Assembly: GCA_045126815.1 (NCBI GenBank)
Contig: JBGVPD010000006.1
Coordinates: forward strand, 1-24,099
Direction: 5' to 3'
Length of the DNA: 24,099 nucleotides
From: RGIG1995 sp045126815
GTDB taxonomy: Bacteria > Bacillota > Clostridia > Oscillospirales > CAG-272
Shown: positions 1 through 6,536 of the stretch, piece after piece
Numbering within the stretch: position 1 is the first letter of the stretch
Layout of the letters: every line of letters begins with the position of its first letter
Notes under the pieces: generated by a model
Databases searched by the model: none
Seen by the model: the letters and a program-made list of their open reading frames with translations, nothing else
What the model was told of the DNA's origin: nothing
Position numbers and translations under genes: made by a program

Positions 1-154
1 ATTCCGAAGGAATTGCATATCATCAACACGAAGTGTTGCATCTCATCAAGCCGCAGGAGTATGCACGCTGGCGCGTGATGAGATACAGCCCCAAAGGGGC
101 TGATGATATGCACCACGCTTCGCGCGGTGATGATATGCCAAGCTTGCGGCTTGG
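1..154. repeat. Array of mini-hairpins with conserved 12-nt linkers
   Basis: Short stem-loops alternate with a conserved linker. The hairpins are ATTCC-GAA-GGAAT (1-13), AACAC-GAA-GTGTT (25-37), GCCCC-AAA-GGGGC (88-100), CCACGC-TTC-GCGCGG (113-127, one mismatch) and CCAAGC-TTGCG-GCTTGG (138-154). The linker reads TGATGATATGCA or a close variant at 76-87, 101-112 and 128-139, and appears inverted (TGCATATCATCA type) at 14-25 and 37-48. The middle, 49-75, is less regular. The array runs off the left edge of the window, so its full length is unknown. No protein seems to be encoded; a minus-strand reading frame over 46-261 also crosses the tRNA and is an accident. The form resembles REP/BIME-like or MITE-like non-autonomous repeats, but that classification is inference. 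Confidence 0.75.
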
Positions 155-157
155 ATA

Positions 158-200
158 AAAAAAGAAGTAACTTTTGGTAGACAAAAGTTACTTCTTTTTT
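158..200. terminator. Bidirectional intrinsic terminator, perfect 19-bp stem
   Basis: A perfect inverted repeat has arms at 158-176 and 182-200 with a 5-nt loop (GTAGA). Each arm begins or ends with six A or T, so it works as a U-tract hairpin in either direction. On the minus strand it directly follows the tRNA, and the last A of the CCA is the first base of the stem. It may also be the right end of the hairpin array. Confidence 0.85.
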
Positions 201-275
201 GGCGCGCCGCGCAGGATTCGAACCTGCGACCTACCGGTTCGTAGCCGGGCACTCTATCCACTGAGCTAGCAGCGC
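200..275 (-). tRNA. tRNA-Arg (anticodon ACG), CCA encoded
   Basis: Reading the minus strand, the acceptor stem GCGCTGC (275-269) pairs with GCGGCGC (210-204) with one G-U wobble. The D arm holds GCTC...GAGT, the anticodon loop is CTACGAA (anticodon ACG, read as ICG), and the T arm is GCAGG-TTCGAAT-CCTGC. The discriminator is G at 203 and CCA is encoded at 202-200. The first anticodon-stem pair (27-43) looks like C-U, a small irregularity. A U-tract hairpin follows at once and a consensus promoter precedes it, so the gene appears to be a monocistronic unit. Confidence 0.95.
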
Positions 276-293
276 ATTAATTCGTACTCAAGT

Positions 294-322
294 ATATTAT
301 CATAATGTTAGTTTCTTGTCAA
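294..322 (-). promoter_or_regulatory. Promoter of tRNA-Arg
   Basis: On the minus strand TTGACA (322-317) is followed after 17 bp by TAATAT (299-294). The expected start of transcription lies about 12 nt before the tRNA 5' end at 275. Confidence 0.75.
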
Positions 323-441
323 GTGTTTTTTTGTTTTTTATGTAAAAAATATATTAATCAGACATAGTTTTTTCACTAAAAAAAGGAAAATATTCTTTTG
401 TGAAAAAGCATAAAAATTACAGTGTAAATTTTTAAAAAAGG

Positions 442-470
442 TTGATTTGTAAAAAAATAAAATGTATAAT
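442..470 (+). promoter_or_regulatory. Promoter of the MATE transporter unit
   Basis: TTGATT (442-447), a 17-bp spacer and TATAAT (465-470) lie about 50 nt before the ATG at 521. The rest of 276-441 is AT-rich with no other recognisable element apart from the divergent tRNA promoter. Confidence 0.75.
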
Positions 471-520
471 TAATTCGAATATACCGTAACGTGTTTTTAC
501 AAAACAGGAAGGTAAATGAT

Positions 521-1894
521 ATGAAAGTTAACAGCAAAACGGATCTAACCGAAGGCAGTATACTGAAAAAACTTTTGATTTTTATTATGCCGCTTATTTT
601 AACAAATTTACTTCAGCAGTTTTACACTACTGCTGACCAGATAGTTGTCGGTAAATTTGCGGGTGAAACTGCATTAGCTGCGGTTGGCTCAACAGGGCAT
701 TTGACTAATCTCTTGTTAAATCTCTTTTGGGGTATTTCAAGCGGTTCGACTGTAATTTGCGCGAAATTCTTAGGTGCGAAAAACAGCGAAAAGGTGCAGA
801 AGACTGTACATACTTCAATTATATTTTCTATATGTGCAGGATTAGCGCTTGCTTTGTTTGGTATTTTAACAGCAAGACCTATGCTTGTTTTAATGGATAC
901 GCCCGAAAACGTAATTGATCATTCCGTTATTTATATGTCAATAATATTTGCAGGCGTTCCGTTTTCTATGTTGTTTAACTTCGGTGTGAGTATATTGAGG
1001 GCGGCAGGAGAAAGCAAGAAGCCTTTATATATACTGACTATATCCGGGCTTATAAACGTTATATTAAACGTTATTTTCGTTGTCTCTTTTGGTATGGCAG
1101 AAGCGGGTGTTGCTTTAGCAACTATTATATCGCAAATACTTTCTGCTGTCAGCGTAACGTATCTGCTTATGAAGAGAGACGATGATTTGAAGCTTGTTAT
1201 AAGAAAATTACGTTTCCATAAAAATGTGTTCATAAGCATCATAAAAGTTGGAGTTCCGACGGGTATAAACTCTGTTTTATACAGTATAGCTAATATAACA
1301 CTCCAGTCAACAGTAAACGGATTTGGAAGTGATTATATGGCTGCAAATACAGCTGCGTCAGGAATAGGGCATTATATAAACTTGTTCCAGGCTGCAGCGG
1401 GAACGGCGGTCGTAAGCTTTGTAGGACAGAATTACGGCGCTAAAAAATATGACAGAATACATAGAGTATCAATGTTGGCGATGTGGTTAACTTTTGCTAT
1501 GTCTTCTGTTATTGTAATCGGTGTTGTATTGTTCCCGAGACAGCTTTTAGGGTTATATATCAACGAGCCTGAAGTAATAGAAAAAGGCGTTGGAAAACTT
1601 CTTGTGCTTGGAATAGGGTATTTGTTCAACGTTCCGGCTGCGATTTTCGGACCTGCGCTACGAGGAATTGAACGTTCAAAGACTCCGATGTTTATAAACG
1701 TAATATCGGTATTTGCAACGCGTATTGCATGGCTCTGGTTTGTTGGAATAGTAGCGCCCAATTCATTTACCATAATCTTTTTCTGCTATCCTATTTCGTG
1801 GTTTTTATCCTCTGTTGCATTGTGGGGAGTATACCTGAAGTGCAAAAAAGGCTTTCCGAAAGAGGAATGTGACATAGGGTTAAATACACAATAA
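521..1894 (+). CDS. MATE family efflux transporter
   Basis: This is a 457-residue integral membrane protein of the multidrug and toxic compound extrusion family, which exports cationic or drug-like compounds using a Na+ or H+ gradient. The N-terminal stretch, with a short polar leader (TEGSILKKLL), then a first membrane helix and QQFYTTADQIVVGKFAG, is typical of clostridial MATE proteins. Twelve hydrophobic segments in two halves fit the hydropathy, and the second half starts near the VGVPTGINSVLYS segment. The reading frame can be extended to a GTG at 491, but AGGAAGG at 506-512, 8 nt before the ATG at 521, sets the start there. The gene lies 20 nt before the methyltransferase-like gene and probably shares its transcript. 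The family is clear; the substrate cannot be told from sequence. Confidence 0.93.
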   Translation: MKVNSKTDLTEGSILKKLLIFIMPLILTNLLQQFYTTADQIVVGKFAGETALAAVGSTGHLTNLLLNLFWGISSGSTVICAKFLGAKNSEKVQKTVHTSIIFSICAGLALALFGILTARPMLVLMDTPENVIDHSVIYMSIIFAGVPFSMLFNFGVSILRAAGESKKPLYILTISGLINVILNVIFVVSFGMAEAGVALATIISQILSAVSVTYLLMKRDDDLKLVIRKLRFHKNVFISIIKVGVPTGINSVLYSIANITLQSTVNGFGSDYMAANTAASGIGHYINLFQAAAGTAVVSFVGQNYGAKKYDRIHRVSMLAMWLTFAMSSVIVIGVVLFPRQLLGLYINEPEVIEKGVGKLLVLGIGYLFNVPAAIFGPALRGIERSKTPMFINVISVFATRIAWLWFVGIVAPNSFTIIFFCYPISWFLSSVALWGVYLKCKKGFPKEECDIGLNTQ

Positions 1895-1914
1895 GGAGTT
1901 AATATTAAACATTT

Positions 1915-2814
1915 ATGGATAAAGAGACAAGCTTAAAATTAAGCGGCTATATTTCACAGAAGATCATAACCGAAGCGCCTTGTATTAAGTATTCTAAGTC
2001 CGATATAGATAAAGCTTTTAAAAAATACACAAAAAGAAAACTTGAAGAGTTGGAAAAAGAGGGACTGTATTTCGGTGACTTTGAGACTTTTTATGTAGTG
2101 AAAAAACTGTGTGATAAGCTGAAAATTTGGGATTATGCGGATACAGAATATATTAGACGCTTGTTTTCAAACGCCAAAAAACATACGAAAGATTATTTTT
2201 ATGATAATCGGTACTTAAACGATATAAAAGTACCGAACGTCAGCGACGGAAAGTTTCTTTTGCTTAACGTATCTTATGAAAAAGGTGAATTTTTTCAGTA
2301 CGATATGCCAAAGTTTTCAGACGATATAGTTGTGCCGAAGTTGGGTTTTTTTGACAGCAAGGTTAGTTTTCCGAGCATATACGAAGGGAATATGCCTTGG
2401 GTAAGCGTTTGTCCGTCCGAGATAAACTCTATGCAGATAGACGTTGACAAGGCTCACGGAAGATGCCTTGTGTTAGGATTGGGATTAGGGTACTATCCGT
2501 ACCTTATATCGTTTTTGGATAATGTTAAAAGCATAACGATTGTTGAGATAAGCAAAGGAATTATAGATTTATTTGAAAAACATATTTTACCGCAGTTTAA
2601 GTATAAGGATAAGATAAAGGTAGTCCACGCAGATGCTATTGAATATATGAAGAGTGTTGAGCGAGACGAATATGATTACGTATATGCGGATATATGGGAA
2701 GGTCAAGTTGACGGAGCGCCTTTGTATACGCAGATAAAGGCTCACGAAAACAGACTTCCGTATACTAATTTTGCATATTGGATCGAAGAAGAAATAAAAT
2801 GGTATCTTGAATAA
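1915..2814 (+). CDS. Protein with spermidine-synthase-like SAM-binding domain
   Basis: This 299-residue soluble protein has a C-terminal Rossmann-type methyltransferase fold. Motif I is LVLGLGLGYYP (about 185-195), the acidic residue after strand 2 is E211 in IVEIS, D240 lies in HADAIEYM, and DYVYADIWEG (254-263) matches the strand-4 motif. The spacing resembles polyamine aminopropyltransferases, but the usual GGGDG signature and paired catalytic aspartates are not evident, so I do not call it a spermidine synthase. Residues 1-170, rich in charged helical sequence at first, match nothing I recognise. An AGGAG at 1894-1898 sits 16 nt before the ATG, which is far, and an in-frame stop at 1906 excludes an upstream start. 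It likely follows the MATE gene on one transcript. The fold is fairly sure, the reaction unknown. Confidence 0.7.
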   Translation: MDKETSLKLSGYISQKIITEAPCIKYSKSDIDKAFKKYTKRKLEELEKEGLYFGDFETFYVVKKLCDKLKIWDYADTEYIRRLFSNAKKHTKDYFYDNRYLNDIKVPNVSDGKFLLLNVSYEKGEFFQYDMPKFSDDIVVPKLGFFDSKVSFPSIYEGNMPWVSVCPSEINSMQIDVDKAHGRCLVLGLGLGYYPYLISFLDNVKSITIVEISKGIIDLFEKHILPQFKYKDKIKVVHADAIEYMKSVERDEYDYVYADIWEGQVDGAPLYTQIKAHENRLPYTNFAYWIEEEIKWYLE

Positions 2815-2817
2815 AAC

Positions 2818-2853
2818 AAGAGAGGGAGTGCGAAGGACTTCCTCTCTTATTTT
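2818..2853. terminator. Terminator between convergent genes
   Basis: The 12-bp stem AAGAGAGGGAGT (2818-2829) pairs with ACTTCCTCTCTT (2837-2848) with one G-U pair and a 7-nt loop. ATTTTATT follows on the plus strand. It separates the plus-strand methyltransferase-like gene from the minus-strand gene ending at 2856 and probably serves both. Confidence 0.75.
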
Positions 2854-2855
2854 AT

Positions 2856-3293
2856 TCAGTTAACGGTTTCTTTTGGAGAAAAAAGGTGCTTTTTCATAAC
2901 TGAAGCTATTTTTAATGCGGGAATACTGAGCAAAAGCCAGAATATAGAATAAACGAGACATATCTGTCCCATAAAATTAAAGGGCATATTTGAATAGTCC
3001 CACACGTTCCAACCAAAAGAAACGTTAACTATATATCCCGTTATAAATTCATTAAAAGTTATAAACAAACAGCAAAAGAAAGACTTCAAATACAAGGGAA
3101 GTTTATATCTTGAGTTTTCGATAAAGTAGATACCCAAGAAGCACAGTCCTCCGCATACCCCCATTGACCAATGCGAATAACCACGCCACAAAATTTCAAG
3201 TAACATATAAACTATTCCGCCCGTAAAAAAGATCGACGGATACTCCAAATGTTTTGTAAACAAAATGACCACCTCATAACGAATGGTGGTCAT
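2856..3293 (-). CDS. Small membrane protein, PF06541-like (putative ABC-type membrane family)
   Basis: The frame encodes up to 145 residues with about four membrane segments. GGIVYMLLEILWRGYSHWSM, the glycine-rich GVCGGLCFLGIYFIE and WDYSNMPFNFMGQICLVYS resemble the PF06541 family ('putative ABC-transporter type IV'), whose function is not established. The start is uncertain. The ATG at 3293 lies inside the first arm of YfhO's terminator hairpin and has no Shine-Dalgarno site. A better one, GAGGTGG (3275-3269, in the hairpin's second arm), sits 5 nt before TTG at 3263, which would give 135 residues. The gene may depend on readthrough from YfhO. Family membership is moderately sure; role unknown. 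Confidence 0.75.
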   Translation of the reverse strand: MTTIRYEVVILFTKHLEYPSIFFTGGIVYMLLEILWRGYSHWSMGVCGGLCFLGIYFIENSRYKLPLYLKSFFCCLFITFNEFITGYIVNVSFGWNVWDYSNMPFNFMGQICLVYSIFWLLLSIPALKIASVMKKHLFSPKETVN

Positions 3294-3296
3294 TTT
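3262..3296. terminator. Terminator of the DUF951-YfhO unit
   Basis: A perfect 12-bp stem has arms 3262-3273 and 3285-3296 (AAAATGACCACC against GGTGGTCATTTT) with an 11-nt loop. On the minus strand TTTTGTTT ends the structure, giving a moderate U-tract just after yfhO. On the plus strand there are six T. The hairpin overlaps the possible translation start of the next minus-strand gene. Confidence 0.75.
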
Positions 3297-3346
3297 TTAG
3301 CTTAAATATTCAAATGTTTCAAATTTTTATAAATGAAGTTGAGATA

Positions 3347-6154
3347 TTACTTTTCCTCTTCTGATTGATTATTCTTATTTTTATCTTCAGTATCTTTTGT
3401 GTCGGAAACAATAATGTTTTCTTTGTTTTCCGAATAGTTTAAGCTTTCGTAAAAATCGTCGTAAGCTAATTGTTTTTTGACTTGTTTTCTTTTTTGGAGA
3501 AGCTTTAAGATGTAGTCGAAGATAATAAGAGCAATAAAGAGCATAATTCCTATTACGGAAATAGAAGCGCCCTTAACGAAGCAGTCGGGCAAGTATTTCA
3601 ACTCAAGAGTATGGCTGCCTGTGGGAATTTCGGCGGCAAGTAATGAGTCGGCGCTTTTAAAGACAGGAAGTTCTTGTCCGTCGCAGATCACCTTCCACCC
3701 TTCGTCGTAAGGGATAGAAGTAAACAGCATCATTTCATCTTCTGTGATGTTGATGTTTCCTTTTAAATAGGTGTCAGAGTGTTCCTCTATATTGAAACGA
3801 CACTCATTTAATTCGGTCATAACCGATTTGAAGAGCTCAGTATCAAGGTAATAGAAGAAGGATTGGTCACGCAAAAGATAGAGAACGTCATCTTCAAGTT
3901 TAACCGTAAAATTAACCGGTCTTTCGGGATCGAAACGTCTAAGGGGAATAATTCTGTCGGTTTCATTGTCAAAGAAAGTGCCGTAGTCTTTGCTGTTAAG
4001 TGAAAGAGATACTTTTCTCGGATAATCAGACGGATAGAAGAAATAGAGTTGTTCTATCGTGTGGGGAGTAAATGTATAAGTTACTTCAGCGGGAAGTGAT
4101 GAATTTTGAGGTGTATACTTAAAATACTCTTCGTTAACGGGAGCGTATTCTGCGTTATTCATTGATACGCTGACGTCTTCTATGGGTTTAAAGATGGTAA
4201 CTGTTTCATCTTTGCCAAGCATTTTGGTAACAGTATCGTTCAAAAGGTCAAAGGGATTGGCATAAGAAGAAAAGTCAATAGCTTCAAAATCCGTCGATAC
4301 GCCGAAAGCCAAACTCATGTAGTAGGGATTTTCGTAAATATAATGTTCGTTTTCTTCGTATATTTTTTTGTAAATACCGTCGGACAAAGGGTTATCGCTT
4401 ATTACGTATTTAATACCCAAAAGCGAGTCGGAAGCGGGAGTGCCTCCAAGATATTTCGACCAATGAGATTTAGAAGAATAACCGAGCTGATTCAAAAGGG
4501 TAATGATCGATTGATTTAAAGTTGACGTTGAGCTTGATATACCGTTTATATCAAGAGTCATATTATCATTCGTTTTACGGTGCATCGTTTTCTCCATGCG
4601 GTAAAACGAGTCGTCTTTATTCTTTATATATTCAACGTAAGGGGTAAGTTCATCAATAAATTCTCTATATGATGTGCGTGAACTGAAAATTACGTCTTGG
4701 TCAAGAGCATCAAGACACACGTAACCGTTTATCAAAAGTTCGGCGCTGACAATTATCGCCATTATTAACGAAACGAAATTAGATCCCTTTTCTTTGTGAA
4801 AAGCGTAAAGGGTAAGGAGATAAACTCCCACGCAAAGAAGGCTTATCCAAATGCACATAACGCTGTCGATATATGAATATTCTTCGGCTTGAATTAAAAC
4901 TATGAGCATAACAAGACCGGCACAAACGGCAACGATGTGATTAAATTTTATATCTTTTATAAAATGAAATGCCTGGTGTGCAAGAACGAGAAGGAAAAAG
5001 CATAGCATAAAGCTGTAACGGTAATTAAGCCAGTTCGGTCTTTGCATTCCGTGCCAAAATATATCGATCGTAGATGCGGAGAAAGAGAAAAACAAAATTG
5101 AAATAAGAACGCCTGAACAAATCTTTTCTCTGGGGGTGATTTTCTTTGTAAAGAAATATACGGGGAGGAGAATAAGCGAGAGGACACCGCAATAAACAAA
5201 CGGTAACCCGTCAGGACGAACGGTATCATACGAGTTAGGTAAAAATTTTGCAAAAAGTTCAAGGAAGTTAAAGTTTGATTTTAAATCAAAATTCGGATCC
5301 GAAAAATCATTTTTACCGAAAGTGAGTGAATATCTTATCGTCAAAATTATAACTGCAGACATAGCAAGGGCTATTGCAGAAAAGATCAGTACTCTAAAAA
5401 TTGATTTTAAAAGGTGCAGTTTTTCTCCCGTCTTGTTATATTCTTTGGAATATCCATACGACAAGTAGTAGTAAACTGAATATATGGCAACAAATATGCA
5501 GGTCATATAACCTATATAGAAGTTTGAGAAAACTATTACACTGAGCATAATAGTGTAAAGAATAAACTTTTTCTTGTTTATAAGGCTTTCCAATCCCAAA
5601 ACGAGAAGAGGTAAAAAGAGAAGTGTATCTATCCACATTGTATTGTGGCCGTTAACGAGAGCGTAAGACGTCAAGGCGTACATAGTGGCAAAAATAACTG
5701 TCGATATTTTATTTTTTGCTCTGTCGGAATAATGAAGATATACGGCAAAATTAAATCCCGAAAGACCTGCTTTTAAGGTGAATATTGTAAGAAGCGCTTC
5801 TGTTATTGCTTTTTCGGGGAAGAGGGCGATAAGTAGGTTAAAGGGACTTGCAACGTAGTAAGCAAACATTCCCATAAATTCACCGCCGACAGCTCTCTGC
5901 CACGAATAGAGAAGACTGCCTTCGCCTAGCAGTATATCGCGAAGTTCCTCAAAGAAGTAAACGTACTGGGCGTTGAGGTCAAGAACCAATACCGAATTTT
6001 CACCGATAGGATAAACTTCTCTTAAAAGATAGATTGTCAAAAAGAGAAGTGCGGGAACAAAAAAAGCAAAAAGGAGATACGGTCTGAATTTTACTTTTGT
6101 TTCTTTACAAGATTCAATATTATAATCAAGATTCTTTTCAAGATTTGTCATCAT
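3347..6154 (-). CDS. YfhO family polytopic membrane protein
   Basis: This is a 935-residue protein of the YfhO family (PF09586), GT-C-like membrane proteins linked in Bacillus and Listeria to glycosylation of teichoic acids. A cytoplasmic N-terminus leads into a first helix (about 27-44). An external loop then carries VLVLDLNAQYVYFF with D59, the position of the conserved acidic residue of the family. Many helices follow to about residue 480, then a large extracytoplasmic domain with the typical SIPYDEGWKVICDGQ and LELKYLP motifs, a final helix near 860-885, and a charged cytoplasmic tail rich in K, N and E. The start overlaps the stop of the DUF951 gene (ATGATGA). A GGAG lies 4 nt before the first ATG and 7 nt before the second, so initiation at 6151 is also possible. 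The acceptor substrate is not predictable. Confidence 0.9.
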   Translation of the reverse strand: MMTNLEKNLDYNIESCKETKVKFRPYLLFAFFVPALLFLTIYLLREVYPIGENSVLVLDLNAQYVYFFEELRDILLGEGSLLYSWQRAVGGEFMGMFAYYVASPFNLLIALFPEKAITEALLTIFTLKAGLSGFNFAVYLHYSDRAKNKISTVIFATMYALTSYALVNGHNTMWIDTLLFLPLLVLGLESLINKKKFILYTIMLSVIVFSNFYIGYMTCIFVAIYSVYYYLSYGYSKEYNKTGEKLHLLKSIFRVLIFSAIALAMSAVIILTIRYSLTFGKNDFSDPNFDLKSNFNFLELFAKFLPNSYDTVRPDGLPFVYCGVLSLILLPVYFFTKKITPREKICSGVLISILFFSFSASTIDIFWHGMQRPNWLNYRYSFMLCFFLLVLAHQAFHFIKDIKFNHIVAVCAGLVMLIVLIQAEEYSYIDSVMCIWISLLCVGVYLLTLYAFHKEKGSNFVSLIMAIIVSAELLINGYVCLDALDQDVIFSSRTSYREFIDELTPYVEYIKNKDDSFYRMEKTMHRKTNDNMTLDINGISSSTSTLNQSIITLLNQLGYSSKSHWSKYLGGTPASDSLLGIKYVISDNPLSDGIYKKIYEENEHYIYENPYYMSLAFGVSTDFEAIDFSSYANPFDLLNDTVTKMLGKDETVTIFKPIEDVSVSMNNAEYAPVNEEYFKYTPQNSSLPAEVTYTFTPHTIEQLYFFYPSDYPRKVSLSLNSKDYGTFFDNETDRIIPLRRFDPERPVNFTVKLEDDVLYLLRDQSFFYYLDTELFKSVMTELNECRFNIEEHSDTYLKGNINITEDEMMLFTSIPYDEGWKVICDGQELPVFKSADSLLAAEIPTGSHTLELKYLPDCFVKGASISVIGIMLFIALIIFDYILKLLQKRKQVKKQLAYDDFYESLNYSENKENIIVSDTKDTEDKNKNNQSEEEK

Positions 6155-6357
6155 ATTTCTCCTTTATCTGATATACTTTCAACTTTTTTTATATTTTTTT
6201 CAAGTTTTATTCTCGGCACAGTCATATCATGACCGCACGTTTTACATTTTATTCTAATATCGCTTCCAACGCGCAAAACTTCAAATTCAAAAGAACCGCA
6301 AGGGTGCTTTTTTTTCATAATTAGGGTATCCCCTTTATCAAACTTAATTATTTTCAA
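6151..6357 (-). CDS. DUF951 domain-containing protein
   Basis: This 68-residue protein matches DUF951 (PF06107; B. subtilis YyzM): MKKKHPCGSFEFEVLRVGSDIRIKCKTCGHDM. C20, C38 and C41 look like a small metal-binding knuckle. The family is widespread in Firmicutes and often sits next to ychF, but here ychF lies over 7 kb away. It starts with TTG, preceded by an AGGA about 9 nt upstream, and follows a strong promoter. Its stop overlaps the YfhO start by 4 nt, which indicates translational coupling. Function unknown. Confidence 0.9.
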   Translation of the reverse strand: MKIIKFDKGDTLIMKKKHPCGSFEFEVLRVGSDIRIKCKTCGHDMTVPRIKLEKNIKKVESISDKGEI

Positions 6358-6398
6358 AGGCGCCGATCCTTTCTTACAAATATATATTAAGATTATTT

Positions 6399-6427
6399 AT
6401 TATAACATAAATGCAAAATAATGTAAA
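6399..6427 (-). promoter_or_regulatory. Promoter of the DUF951-YfhO operon
   Basis: On the minus strand TTTACA (6427-6422), a 17-bp spacer and TATAAT (6404-6399) lie about 40 nt before the TTG start at 6357. Confidence 0.8.
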
Positions 6428-6456
6428 CCACCAGTTTTAATATAAATAAATTACTA

Positions 6457-6485
6457 TTGCAGAAAAAATTTTTGTGTGGTAAAAT
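6457..6485 (+). promoter_or_regulatory. Promoter of cinA
   Basis: TTGCAG (6457-6462), a 17-bp spacer and TAAAAT (6480-6485) lie about 50 nt before the ATG. A second pair, TTGTAA (6490) and TATAAT (6512), would start the RNA at the ribosome-binding site and is less likely. It is divergent from the DUF951 promoter. Confidence 0.6.
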
Positions 6486-6536
6486 ATAGTTGTAAAGTAT
6501 GAAAAAGTGTATATAATAAATCCGGAGATGATTTTG

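Noticed and set aside
1..154. CRISPR array
   Set aside because: Repeats are 12 nt, occur in both orientations and are separated by short self-complementary hairpins rather than unique spacers of 30 nt or so; no cas genes are present.
46..261. 71-residue minus-strand coding region
   Set aside because: It spans the hairpin array, the terminator and the tRNA gene, so it is an accidental open frame.
491..520. Upstream GTG start for the MATE gene
   Set aside because: The extra ten residues overlap the Shine-Dalgarno sequence of the ATG at 521, which gives a standard MATE N-terminus.
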